From NCBI GenBank assembly GCA_030696345.1, contig JAUYSK010000019.1, positions 1-64,000 of the forward strand: a stretch of 64,000 nt of DNA, given 5' to 3'. Below are positions 18,711-27,487 of the stretch, one piece after another. The position numbers were made by a program, and so were the translations under genes. The notes under the pieces are model-generated. The model ran no database searches, was not told where the DNA came from, and was given only the letters and a program-made list of their open reading frames with translations. This DNA is from Azonexus sp. (lineage in GTDB: Bacteria; Pseudomonadota; Gammaproteobacteria; Burkholderiales; Rhodocyclaceae). How positions within the stretch are numbered: position 1 is the stretch's first letter; every line of letters begins with the position of its first letter.

Positions 18711-20138
18711 TCAGGCCTCGGAAGCGGCGGTCTGGAGAGTGCTGCGGTCAACCCCGGTTTTTTGCCAAAAACGCCAGCCTTTTCGGGCGGCCGGTGGCAG
18801 GGTGGAATCGAGTTGGGCGAGAACTGGCAGGTCAAGCGCCAGCAGCAGGTCTTCGGCCGAACGGATGCGGCGCTGGCCGAGTTCGAGCACAAGGGCGGCG
18901 CCAACGCCCAGCATGGTGCCGAGGAAGATGGAGATCAGTACATTGATGAAGACCCTGGGGCGGGAGTGCTTGGTCGGCTCGGTGGCCGGGCTGAGCACCA
19001 GCACGTTGGTCTGCTGCGACTGGCCTTCGAGGTTGGTCTGGGTCATGCGCTGGCCGACGGCCTCGTAGGCGCGGCGGGCAGTTTCAACGTCGTTGACCAG
19101 CACGCTGAGTTCGTCGCGTTCGGAGCGGATGGCGAGGACGCGTTTTTTCTGTTCTTCGATGGCGGCCTTGAGTTCGTCCTGCTTGATGGTGCCGAACTTG
19201 TTGGCGACGGCAGCACCACCGGAGATGCGGCCGATTTCCTTGCGCAGTTGCTGGCGCTGTTCGTCGATCTGGGCTTCCAGTTGCATGACCTGCGGGTGAT
19301 TCTTGCCAAGGTTGCTGCTGATTTGCGAAAGCTGGGATTCGGCGCGGGCGATTTCGGCCTTGAGGTTCTGGACCAGCGGGTTTTGCAGCACTTCGAGCGA
19401 GAGTTCGCTGGTGCCGCTCTTCTGCCGGCTGGAAGCATCGGCCTTCTGCGCCTGGGCCGCGGAAAGCTGGGCGGTCAGGTCGTTGAGGCGGGCAGATTCG
19501 TTGTCCATCATGCGGTCGTCGGTGACGACGATGCCTTTGTCCTGCTGGTAGGAGGAGAGGCGGGACTGGGCTTTTTCGAGATTGGCGCGCAGGCCTTTTT
19601 GCCGCTCTTCAAACCAGGCGCTGTACTGGCGGGCCGGCTCGACGCGCATTTCAATCGAGGTATCGATATAGGCCTGGGCAAAGGCGTTGGCAACGACGGC
19701 AGCAAACTGCGGGTCTGCGCCGGAGAAGTTCACGTTGATGACATTGCTTTCGCGGGAAGGCTTGATGTCGAGCTTCTTTTGCAGGAACGCGGCGTAGTAG
19801 CTTTCAAACGTGCCCTTCCCTTCGCTGATTTCTTTCCATTTCTCAACCGCTTCGGCGTTCTTCTCGAAGCCGAGCAGTCTGACAACGCGACCGGCGACAC
19901 GCTCGCTGTTGATGATGTCGATCTGGGTCGCCATGTAACCTGGGGTCATCATGCCCTGCATGAGCATGCCGGCAATCGGGTCGGGCGATTTGACATCGAT
20001 CACCAGCGAGGTGGTGGCAGTGTATTCCTTGGGCAGGATCAGGCTGATGACCAGCGTGGTCAGCACGGTGACGCCAAAGATCGACAGCGCCAGCTTGCGC
20101 CGGGCCCAGAGGATGAGAAGAAATTGCTGGAAAGTCAT
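18711..20138 (-). CDS. epsF: chain-length determinant protein EpsF (Wzz/PCP family)
   Basis: 475-residue polysaccharide co-polymerase. A first membrane span (LALSIFGVTVLTTLVISLIL) lies near residues 15-35 and a second (VFINVLISIFLGTMLGVGAAL) near 420-440. The long periplasmic part between them is rich in coiled coil (EARLNDLTAQLSAAQAQK, QLEAQIDEQRQQLRKEI). The proline-rich pre-TM2 motif is LSPATEPTKHSRPRVF. It controls polymer length with EpsG, which is encoded five bases downstream and supplies the kinase part that is fused to Wzc in other bacteria. Confidence 0.92.
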   Translation of the reverse strand: MTFQQFLLILWARRKLALSIFGVTVLTTLVISLILPKEYTATTSLVIDVKSPDPIAGMLMQGMMTPGYMATQIDIINSERVAGRVVRLLGFEKNAEAVEKWKEISEGKGTFESYYAAFLQKKLDIKPSRESNVINVNFSGADPQFAAVVANAFAQAYIDTSIEMRVEPARQYSAWFEERQKGLRANLEKAQSRLSSYQQDKGIVVTDDRMMDNESARLNDLTAQLSAAQAQKADASSRQKSGTSELSLEVLQNPLVQNLKAEIARAESQLSQISSNLGKNHPQVMQLEAQIDEQRQQLRKEIGRISGGAAVANKFGTIKQDELKAAIEEQKKRVLAIRSERDELSVLVNDVETARRAYEAVGQRMTQTNLEGQSQQTNVLVLSPATEPTKHSRPRVFINVLISIFLGTMLGVGAALVLELGQRRIRSAEDLLLALDLPVLAQLDSTLPPAARKGWRFWQKTGVDRSTLQTAASEA

Positions 20139-20163
20139 GCGGTGCTTTCAGTATTCGGCGAGA

Positions 20164-20970
20164 TCAGAAAAAACTTTCCTGGACGTAGAGCACGTCGTTG
20201 GCTTGTAGTGCATCGGACTTTTCCGGGGAGATTGCCTGGATGCTGCCATCGGTGCCACGGCGATGAAGACGCAGGCCGCGCTCGGTGCCGCGCGGGGTCA
20301 GACCGCCACCCTGGGCCAGGCCCTGGAGTACGGTCATTTCGCGTTCGAGGCGGTAGGAGCCGGCGCGCTGGACTTCACCGTAGATGTAGTAAACCGGGGC
20401 CCGATGCACGTAGATGACGTCGCCACCGGCCACCGGAATATCAAGCTCGGTATTGCCGGTGATGAACATGGCGGGAATGTCGATTTCCTTGCGGAAGGGT
20501 TTGCCCTGGCGAATGCCGCTGATGATGGCAACGTCGGCTCCGATCGAAACGGCACCGCCGGCGTTGGCCAGCATGTCGGTGACGCGGGTATTGCCGGTTT
20601 CGATCGGGAAGCGGCCGGGACGATTGACCAGCCCGAGCACGGATACCTGGTTGCCCTTGACCTGAACGAGCAGGATGTTGATCTGCGGTTTCTGGACAAA
20701 GCCCCCTTCGCGCAGCTTGCTGGCGATTTCCCGTTCGGCTTCGGCAATGGTCAGGCCGCCAAGCTGGACGGCACCGATCAGCGGATAGGTGACGGCACCG
20801 CTTTCGGCAACGCGGGTTTCAACGGTGAGATCCGGGTTCTGGAAGACGCTGATCTTGATGCCGTCGCCGGCACCGAGACGGTAGTCGGCCTGGACGCCCT
20901 GAGCCTGGGCGCCAAGCGCCAGACCAAAGGTAAGCAGGATGCCGAAGAGGATTTTTTGTAGGTGGCTCAT
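20164..20970 (-). CDS. epsE: polysaccharide export outer-membrane protein EpsE (Wza family)
   Basis: 268 residues with a cleavable signal peptide (ILFGILLTFGLALGAQA, residues 7-23) and no lipobox. It contains a Poly_export domain (YRLGAGDGIKISVFQNPDLTVETRVAESG) and two SLBB-type segments (SVLGLVNRPGRFPIETG; YIYGEVQRAGSYRLE). These form the outer-membrane channel through which the polymer leaves, with EpsF below it. It is shorter than Wza because it lacks the long C-terminal extension. It lies 25 bases upstream of epsF. Confidence 0.92.
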   Translation of the reverse strand: MSHLQKILFGILLTFGLALGAQAQGVQADYRLGAGDGIKISVFQNPDLTVETRVAESGAVTYPLIGAVQLGGLTIAEAEREIASKLREGGFVQKPQINILLVQVKGNQVSVLGLVNRPGRFPIETGNTRVTDMLANAGGAVSIGADVAIISGIRQGKPFRKEIDIPAMFITGNTELDIPVAGGDVIYVHRAPVYYIYGEVQRAGSYRLEREMTVLQGLAQGGGLTPRGTERGLRLHRRGTDGSIQAISPEKSDALQANDVLYVQESFF

Positions 20971-20988
20971 GGGTTCTCTGTTCGCGGG

Positions 20989-21924
20989 TTACTTGAGACC
21001 GGCGATGCCTTTGTTGATGGCGGCATCCTTGGCACTGGCGGCTGGTTTCTCGGCAGGTGCTGCGGGGGCTTCGGCGGCAGCGACTGGTGCTGCCGGCTTG
21101 GCAGCGGCGAACTCGCCGACGTATTCGATCTTGGCTTTTTCACGCAACTGCTTCATGGCGGTGCGGGCTTGCTCGCTGCGTTGCTTGTTGTTGAGGAAAC
21201 CTTCGATCGCCGGTGCCGCCTTGACTTCATTGACCGGCTCCAGCTTGCTGGCGAGCACGGTGATGATGGCGGTGCGCTCCGGGCTTTCGAGAAGCATGGG
21301 CTGGCCATCCTTGGCCTGGGCCAGCTTGGGCAGGAGATCAAGAGGGAGTTGTTCGGCTGGCTTGACGGAAACGCCGCCGGCTATCTGAACACCGTTGGCC
21401 TTGAGGCCATTGGCGATTTCGGCGACCGGCTTGCCCTTGCCCAATTGCTCCTTCACATTGGCAAGCACGGCGGGAGGAGCGGCGAAGATGACTTCTTCGA
21501 GACGATAGATCTTGCGATTGGCGAAGAGATCCGGGTGCTCGTCGTAGTATTTCTTGGTTTCAGCAGCGCTGGGCTTGACCTTGGCACCGGCGGCCTGCTC
21601 GACATAGGCACGGGCGAGTATTTCGCGGCGGGCGTTTTCAATGGCCTGCATGGTCTCGGGGGTGCGTTCGAGCTTGGCTTCGAGGGCCTGCTGCACGGCG
21701 AGTTCCTGATCGATCAGGCCTTCCAGCACCTGACGCTTGGCGGCCTCGGCCTGCTCTGGCGCCATGGCCGGGGCGCGTTGCAGCACGTAGTTGATCTGAT
21801 GCACGGAGATTTCGCCACTATTGACCTTGACGGCCACTTGCGTCGCTGCTTTTTTCTCTGGTGGGCGGTCGCCACAGGCGGCAACGGCAAATGCGGCAAC
21901 GACGAGGATGGTGATTGTCTTCAT
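20989..21924 (-). CDS. epsD: EpsD-family lipoprotein peptidyl-prolyl isomerase
   Basis: A SurA/parvulin-like lipoprotein of the exosortase B locus. I start it at the ATG at 21924, so the protein begins MKTITILVVAAFAVAACGD, a clear lipoprotein signal with the lipobox cysteine at residue 17. A TTG at 21978 overlapping the epsL stop would add 18 residues before the signal. The middle carries SurA-N-like helices (QINYVLQRAPAMAPEQAEAAKRQ) and a PPIase-like segment (DLFANRKIYRLEEVIFAAP). The C-terminus is a low-complexity Ala/Pro tail. It likely assists folding of the outer-membrane secretion parts. Confidence 0.85.
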   Translation of the reverse strand: MKTITILVVAAFAVAACGDRPPEKKAATQVAVKVNSGEISVHQINYVLQRAPAMAPEQAEAAKRQVLEGLIDQELAVQQALEAKLERTPETMQAIENARREILARAYVEQAAGAKVKPSAAETKKYYDEHPDLFANRKIYRLEEVIFAAPPAVLANVKEQLGKGKPVAEIANGLKANGVQIAGGVSVKPAEQLPLDLLPKLAQAKDGQPMLLESPERTAIITVLASKLEPVNEVKAAPAIEGFLNNKQRSEQARTAMKQLREKAKIEYVGEFAAAKPAAPVAAAEAPAAPAEKPAASAKDAAINKGIAGLK

Positions 21925-21974
21925 GGCTTTCACGTGGGTTCCTTGAGCAATGGGCATGTGATTTTTACGGGATT

Positions 21975-23195
21975 TCAATATTGCAAGGTGGCGGAGACAA
22001 AGCCGATACGGTCTTTGTAGTCGAGGGTGTCGTAATTGACGTTGCGGTTTTCAAAGGTGATGCCGGCCTTCAACTGGAGCCAGCGCGCCGGTTGATAACC
22101 AAGATCGAAGCCCAGACGGGTGTATTTGTCTTCGCGCTGAACAAAACCTGCCGGCAGGGTGATGATTTCACCCTTGTAGCTGCGCCAGCCGTAGCCGAGA
22201 CGGGCACCGGCCGTGACCTGGGCGGTGGCGGCCCATTGGGCGAGCAGATTGATTTCGTCGAGCTCGTAATAACTGGCGGTGACCTGCTGGAAGGACGCCA
22301 GATCATGCTTGTATCCCAGCGTCAGCAGGCCTTTGCCGCTGTAGCTGTAGACGTAGTCGAGATTGCCGACCACGCCTGAATAGTCACGTGATGAAAAGTG
22401 TTCGTGCTGGCGTTCGAGGTAGTCGAGGCGGCCTTTGACCTGGCTTTTGCCGGTCAGGCGCCAATCGAGGTCGAGGCCGTAGACATTCTGCTGGAACCCG
22501 TTGTCGTACTGGGAAACGGTGTTGAATTTTCGCTTGTTGTAGGTGCCATCGAGTGTGGCGGCGCGAGCGGTCAGCGTATTGCCGGAAACCGGGCGATAGC
22601 GCACACCAACGTTGTAGCCGGTGCCGCTGTAGTCACTCTCGGCCAGAAAGGGCTGTTCGTTGGCCACGCTGGTGCGGTAGACGCCGGCAACGGCGGCCCA
22701 ACTGGTGTGGAACCAGTAGTTGGCGCTGAAGCGCTGGTTATCGGTGGTGCGGATGTTGCGCTGGCGATAGTTCGTGTAATCGGAAAAGGTGTTCAGTGCT
22801 TCGTTCTGGTCCAGCGAGAGTTCGCCAGTCCAGCGCCGGCCAACCGTCCATAACAATTTGGCGTCGTAATTGATGGCGAGAAAATTCAGGTAGTCGTTAC
22901 GCTGATACCTTGAATCGAGCGCAGTCAGGTTGGCGATCACGCGCTGATTACCGAGCAGTTTGTTGAAATTGAGGCCAAGGCTTGTCATGGTGACGGAGTC
23001 GGACCTGCCGTCAAGGCCAAGGGCTTGCGGGTTGGCGGAAGGGGCGAGTCGGAATAGGTTGTTGTCCCGCATCGAGTATAGCGTGGCGTTCAAATTAAAA
23101 ACGTCCGCTTCGTCCGCAAACGCAGGAACAGCCTGCGACATAATGCCGCAGAGGGTAATGACCAATGATTTTTGAAATGACAACATGCTCGGCAT
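21975..23195 (-). CDS. epsL: outer-membrane beta-barrel protein EpsL
   Basis: First gene of the exopolysaccharide core block. About 406 residues from the ATG at 23195 (an ATG at 23186 is also possible), with a signal peptide SLVITLCGIMSQAVPAFA. The mature part is built of alternating aromatic strands (GYNVGVRYRPVSGNTLTARA, LGYQPARWLQLKAGITFENR) and ends in Y-x-A-T-L-Q-Y, a typical outer-membrane C-terminal signature. The family is specific to exosortase-linked EPS loci, where it is thought to form an outer-membrane component. Only about 75 bases separate it from phoD upstream, and no obvious terminator lies between. Confidence 0.87.
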   Translation of the reverse strand: MPSMLSFQKSLVITLCGIMSQAVPAFADEADVFNLNATLYSMRDNNLFRLAPSANPQALGLDGRSDSVTMTSLGLNFNKLLGNQRVIANLTALDSRYQRNDYLNFLAINYDAKLLWTVGRRWTGELSLDQNEALNTFSDYTNYRQRNIRTTDNQRFSANYWFHTSWAAVAGVYRTSVANEQPFLAESDYSGTGYNVGVRYRPVSGNTLTARAATLDGTYNKRKFNTVSQYDNGFQQNVYGLDLDWRLTGKSQVKGRLDYLERQHEHFSSRDYSGVVGNLDYVYSYSGKGLLTLGYKHDLASFQQVTASYYELDEINLLAQWAATAQVTAGARLGYGWRSYKGEIITLPAGFVQREDKYTRLGFDLGYQPARWLQLKAGITFENRNVNYDTLDYKDRIGFVSATLQY

Positions 23196-23270
23196 CTTAT
23201 CACATTGCACTGCAGCATTTTTCTGTGCACTTATCGGCAACGTGAGCATTTTTATGAACAATGGTGCCTC

Positions 23271-25004
23271 TTAGACCGGCGCCAAGCGTCGATTGGCGAG
23301 CCCGGGAAAAGTTCGCAGCGATTTGCCAAGGAAGGCTCTGTACTCGGCAGCCTTGACGGTGCTGACGTAATGCCAGTCGGCACGACATTCGCTGGGCGTG
23401 GCGGTAATCACCATGTAGCCACGATCACCGGTATTGGCGTATTTGAGGGGACCGATCAGGTTTTCGAGACCGGCGGCAACGGCCACCGGGTTCTCGGCCG
23501 GGAAATACTCTTCAAAACCTGGTGAGGACACCGAGGCAACGGCGTATTCAACGCCAATTGGGTTGCCCTGATAGTCGTGCAGATCGCTCGCCCAGGCGTT
23601 ATGAGTGTCGCCGGCCAGGACAACGAGGTTCTTGTCGAGTGCCCGGGACATGCCAAATACTGTTTCACGTGCCATCGCATAGCCATCCCAGGCATCAAGA
23701 TTGTAGGGAATAGCGGGCTGGGCGAGGATGAACTGTTCCTGCGGCGTCAGGGTGCCGGGCGCTGTCTGGGCCCGGAAAACCAGTGCGGAGTATGCGGTAA
23801 AGCTGATCTGGCCGAGGACCAGCGGGGCCGGAATGTTCATCCGCCCCATCAGGACCTGTTGCCCCAGCATCTGCCAGGTGGCGCCGGATTCGCTCATTTG
23901 CTGCTGCAACCAGAGCAGTTGGTCGATGCCGAGCAACTGACGGTCGGTACTGGCCAAATCTTCAGCAAAACGGGCAGCGTCGAAACTGCCGTCGCTACCG
24001 AAGTAATCGGGGTATGCCAGTTGCTGGTCACGGGCGATGACCCGGGTATCGAGCATGTGCAAGGCGAGCAGGTTGCCAAAAGCGAAGGAGCGATAGATCT
24101 GCTGCTGGCGACGCGGATCCGGGGAACGAATCGGCAGCCATTCGTGAAAGGCACGCAGAGCGTTGGCGCGACGGGTGGCAAAGTCGCCTTCGCTTGCTGG
24201 ATCGTGGTTCTCGGCCCCCTCCTTCCAGGTATCGTTGGCGATTTCGTGATCGTCCCAGACATGAATAAAAGGCATGGCGGCATGCACAGCCTGAAGGTCG
24301 GCATCGGTGCGGTATTGGGCGTAACGCTGACGGTAGTCGGCCAGGCTCAGCAGTTCATGGGCCGGCTCGACTTCGCGACCGAGTTCCGCAGCATCTGCCG
24401 AGGCGTAGCCGTCACGACCATATTCATAGAGGTAGTCGCCGAGATGGATTGCGGCGTGGATGTCTTTGCGCTTGGCAGCTTCGCGATAGGCATGGAAATA
24501 ACCCGCCGGAAAATTGGCGCAGGTGAAGACCGCCAGCTTGACCTGGGCCACGCTGCCGAGTGGCAGGGTGCGCGTGGTGCCAACCGGCGAGGCATTACGA
24601 CCGACGGCAAAGCGATAGAAATAGGTGGTATCCGGACGCAGGCCGTTGACGTCAACTTTGACGGTGTAATCACGCTGCTCACTGGCAAGCGCAACACCAG
24701 CCCGGACGACACGACGGAAACCGGCATCCTGAGCAACTTCCCAGCGGACCGGCACGACTCCGCCACGTTCCGTAGTGATGCGGGTCCAGATGATGACTTT
24801 ACGAGCCAGCGGATCACCACTGGCTACGCCATGCTCGAAGCTGACCTTGTGACGATAGGCTGGGTGGTGGTCGGCAGGAAAATCATCGGCTTCCATGCCG
24901 TGGGCCATGGAACGGAGCGAGAGCATGCTGCCGGAAACAACGGCGCTACCGAGGGCGAAATTGCGGAGAAAACGTCGGCGCTGGTTTCGGATGCGAGCAG
25001 TCAT
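23271..25004 (-). CDS. phoD: Tat-exported alkaline phosphatase/phosphodiesterase of the PhoD family
   Basis: 577 residues from the ATG at 25004; earlier in-frame codons have no support. The N-terminus RNQRRRFLRNFALGSAVVSG is a twin-arginine signal, so the folded metalloenzyme is exported. Metal-binding PhoD segments are visible: FTCANF, HLGDYLYEYG, HVWDDHEIANDTWKEGAEN and VVLAGDTHNAW. PhoD enzymes hydrolyse phosphate mono- and diesters outside the cell under phosphate limitation; no Pho box was recognised. It lies upstream of epsL on the same strand, which may be simple adjacency. The 230 bases upstream contain a short GGCAGC/GCTGCC hairpin but no gene. Confidence 0.93.
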   Translation of the reverse strand: MTARIRNQRRRFLRNFALGSAVVSGSMLSLRSMAHGMEADDFPADHHPAYRHKVSFEHGVASGDPLARKVIIWTRITTERGGVVPVRWEVAQDAGFRRVVRAGVALASEQRDYTVKVDVNGLRPDTTYFYRFAVGRNASPVGTTRTLPLGSVAQVKLAVFTCANFPAGYFHAYREAAKRKDIHAAIHLGDYLYEYGRDGYASADAAELGREVEPAHELLSLADYRQRYAQYRTDADLQAVHAAMPFIHVWDDHEIANDTWKEGAENHDPASEGDFATRRANALRAFHEWLPIRSPDPRRQQQIYRSFAFGNLLALHMLDTRVIARDQQLAYPDYFGSDGSFDAARFAEDLASTDRQLLGIDQLLWLQQQMSESGATWQMLGQQVLMGRMNIPAPLVLGQISFTAYSALVFRAQTAPGTLTPQEQFILAQPAIPYNLDAWDGYAMARETVFGMSRALDKNLVVLAGDTHNAWASDLHDYQGNPIGVEYAVASVSSPGFEEYFPAENPVAVAAGLENLIGPLKYANTGDRGYMVITATPSECRADWHYVSTVKAAEYRAFLGKSLRTFPGLANRRLAPV

Positions 25005-25236
25005 GGTGGCCAGATGGCTGGTGAATAAAGGATGCGCAGCGTAGCAACGGGTAGTTACGCCAGGATGTCGCGAAAATTTCACCAATGTTGCAGGCAGCAC
25101 TTCGGCTGCCCGCCGAAATGAGCGCAGCGGGGCGGCGGCTGGTCGTGGCCGGCTTCCGAGTGGATGGAACTGAGTTCGGGATAAGTTGAAGTAACCAGCC
25201 GCAACAGACTGGGAAGAGCGCTGCAACCTTTAATGG

Positions 25237-26460
25237 TCAGGGAGCCAATAACGCGCCCGCAAGCGCGGCCAGCCCTACGACAAACACCGGCGAAACCTTG
25301 CCAAAGACCAGCATGCCGTAGGCGGCAAGGGCCAGCGCGAAATCCGCTTTCGAATGGATGGCGCTCGTCCACACGGGGTCATAGAGCGCTGCGCCAAGAA
25401 CGCCGACGACTGCCGCGTTGATGCCGCCCATCGCCTGCTGGATGCCAACCCGCTGACGCAAGGTTTCCCAGTAGGGCAGCGCACCCGCCACGAGTAGAAA
25501 GGATGGCAGGAAAATAGCCAGCAACAAGACTATCCCGCCAACCCAACCGCCTGATGGGAATGGCATTGCCGCGCCAAGGAAGGCTGCAAAGGTAAATAGC
25601 GGGCCAGGCACTGCCTGGGCTGCACCGTAGCCGGCCAGGAAGGTATCGTTGCTGATCCAACCCGGCGGAACAACACTCGCTTGCAACAGGGGCAGGACGA
25701 CGTGTCCACCGCCGAAAACCAGGGAGCCAGCCTGATAAAAGCTCGAAACTGCCGAGACTACCGTGGTGTCGGAAAGCGCAGCCAGGGCTGGCAAACCGAC
25801 CAGCAGCGCGCCGAAAACTGCCAGCAAGAGGGCACCGGTTGTCCGGCTCACGCCATAGTTCCGATGCTCGGCAGTCGGTAGATGCTGCAGCGACAACAGG
25901 CGCCAGCCGATGATTCCACCGAGCATGATGGCGAGAATCTGACTGAACGCCGATGACAGCGTTAGCACGAGCATGGCCGCACCGACTGCGATACCACCGC
26001 GAAGTCGGTCCGGACAGAGCGACTTCGACATCCCCCAAACCGCTTGCGCGACGACAGCAACGGCCATGACTTTCAAGCCATGAATGACGCCGGATTGTGC
26101 CAGCCCGGCCCAACTGGCCACACCGAAGGCAAAGAGAATGAGCACGATGGCGGATGGCAGGGTAAAGCCGAGCCAAGCAGCCAATGCGCCCAACCAACCT
26201 GCCCGCCCCAACCCCAAAGCCATGCCAACCTGGCTGCTGGCAGGCCCCGGCAGGAACTGGCATAAAGCAACCAGGTCGGCGTAGCTCTTGTCGTCCAGCC
26301 ACTGACGGCGTTCGACGAACTCGGAACGGAAATAGCCCAGATGGGCGACCGGCCCACCGAAGGAGGTCAGGCCCAGCTTCAGGAAAGCAATGAGGACTTC
26401 AGTCGGGCTGCCAGCTTTGTTCTGGGTGCGGGGTGCGTTTGATTCAATGTTGTGCTGCAT
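25237..26460 (-). CDS. chrA: chromate transporter ChrA, two-domain form
   Basis: Inner-membrane CHR-family transporter exporting chromate. About 407 residues from the ATG at 26460 (a TTG at 26475 is the alternative). Two homologous halves of about six spans each are present: the first has LKLGLTSFGGPVAHLGYFR and LCQFLPGPASSQVGMALG, the second has YQAGSLVFGGGHVVLPLL and AAQAVPGPLFTFAAFLGA. Both carry the FGGP/FGGG and PGP motifs of the long-chain CHR family. No chrB or other resistance gene is next to it. The gene is complete. Confidence 0.93.
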   Translation of the reverse strand: MQHNIESNAPRTQNKAGSPTEVLIAFLKLGLTSFGGPVAHLGYFRSEFVERRQWLDDKSYADLVALCQFLPGPASSQVGMALGLGRAGWLGALAAWLGFTLPSAIVLILFAFGVASWAGLAQSGVIHGLKVMAVAVVAQAVWGMSKSLCPDRLRGGIAVGAAMLVLTLSSAFSQILAIMLGGIIGWRLLSLQHLPTAEHRNYGVSRTTGALLLAVFGALLVGLPALAALSDTTVVSAVSSFYQAGSLVFGGGHVVLPLLQASVVPPGWISNDTFLAGYGAAQAVPGPLFTFAAFLGAAMPFPSGGWVGGIVLLLAIFLPSFLLVAGALPYWETLRQRVGIQQAMGGINAAVVGVLGAALYDPVWTSAIHSKADFALALAAYGMLVFGKVSPVFVVGLAALAGALLAP

Positions 26461-26745
26461 AGTGTCAGCCGGCAATCAGGTCAGGGAGGGTTGAAGCGCA
26501 ATCACCGCCATCCTGTGCGGCGGGTTTGTTTCTGCAAGCGGCAGTATCACAAGCCTCCGAAGCTCAGACAAGTGTCCAACATGCTTTCTTTCAAGCAATT
26601 GACTTGGCACTTGCGAGGCATGCGGACATCTCAAGCTGTCTGCACCAACTTGAAAACACATCGATTGATGGAAGAAGGAACAGATTTACTGATTCGCCTA
26701 GGTCGACCAAAGGTGACGTCAGCTTTCCCATGCCCCCCCAGCCTC

Positions 26746-26940
26746 TCAACTGGCCCGTCTCGACCGGCACCCAAAGACTGTGAATGGAAATTCCCTAAAA
26801 TTGACAAACAGCAGCCAAAGCTCCCTTCTCCTCACTCCATTGACAGTGAATCTGGTGGAGTTCTTGCGTTTGGCAACGAAAACCAGCAGTCCTAGACCTG
26901 CCATCAGCATGGCGTAGCTTTCGGGCTCCATCTCAGCAGA
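26746..26940 (-). pseudogene. remnant of a PEP-CTERM gene (sorting tail only)
   Basis: Read on the minus strand, this stretch contains MEPESYAMLMAGLGLLVFVAKRKN, ending near 26854. It is a recognisable PEP-CTERM tail: a PEP-like motif, a hydrophobic helix and a basic end. The normal VPEPE has become MEPES, and the frame runs on for 36 junk codons to a stop at 26746. Nothing resembling the rest of an exported protein lies upstream; instead the sequence switches at about 26941 to a toxin-antitoxin remnant on the other strand. It is therefore a 5'-truncated fossil. Confidence 0.65.
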
Positions 26941-26946
26941 CCGTGA

Positions 26947-27156
26947 GTAAGCGCCATTCTTGCTGCAATGGGGCTGACCGTCTCCGACGCCTTCCGCATC
27001 ATGCTGACCCGCGTCGCCCGCGAGAAGGCATTGCCGTTCGAGCCTTTGATTCCGAACGAAACCACCATCGTAGCCATGCGTGAGGCACGCGCTGGCAACC
27101 TCAAGAGCTTCGACAGCGTTGGGGCGTTGATGGCGGACCTGCATGCGGAAGATTGA
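26947..27156 (+). pseudogene. 5'-truncated dinJ/relB-type antitoxin
   Basis: The frame from 26947 reads VSAILAAMGLTVSDAFRIML and continues to a SFDSVGALMADLHAED end, matching RelB/DinJ antitoxins over their last ~70 residues, including the ribbon-helix-helix core. The first 20 or so residues are missing: an in-frame TGA stands at 26944, right at the junction with the PEP-CTERM remnant. An internal ATG at 26968 could still start a 62-residue piece. It overlaps the toxin remnant by 14 bases as in intact dinJ-yafQ operons. Confidence 0.7.
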
Positions 27157-27271
27157 CCCGACCGGTCAATTCAAGCGCGACTATAAACGCGAGGCTAAGG
27201 GCGAGCATCGGGCAACGCTCGATGTCGACCTGGAGCAGGTCTTTGATGCTCTGGCAAGCGATCAGCCGTAG
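27143..27271 (+). pseudogene. truncated yafQ/relE-type toxin remnant
   Basis: Begins MRKIDPTGQFKRDYKREAKG, the N-terminus of YafQ-like mRNA interferase toxins, and stops after 42 residues at a TAG (27269-27271), where intact family members have about 90. The C-terminal half with the catalytic histidines is absent, so no active toxin is expected. The sequence from here to the hipA stop at 27488 shows no gene. Confidence 0.7.
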
Positions 27272-27487
27272 AGCCTCGGTACCAATCCAAGCGCCCGCCG
27301 CACCCGAAACCGTTTTGCGAAACACCTCGCGGCGTTCTACCAGAAACCGCTGCTCTGGCTCCGGACGTACTTCATCGGCAGTGTTGGCGGCGCAATTCTT
27401 GGAGACCGTGCGTGGGGTTTCGCAAGATCAGGCGACAACTCAATTGCCGTGACATTCTCCCTGCGCCGTGACCAAACTCTGCTCGCG

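Noticed and set aside
18696..20417. 573-codon plus-strand frame opposite epsF
   Set aside because: Antisense shadow of a well-supported co-polymerase gene; no motif of its own.
23577..25028. 483-codon plus-strand frame opposite phoD
   Set aside because: PhoD on the minus strand has metal-site motifs and a Tat signal; the opposite frame has none.
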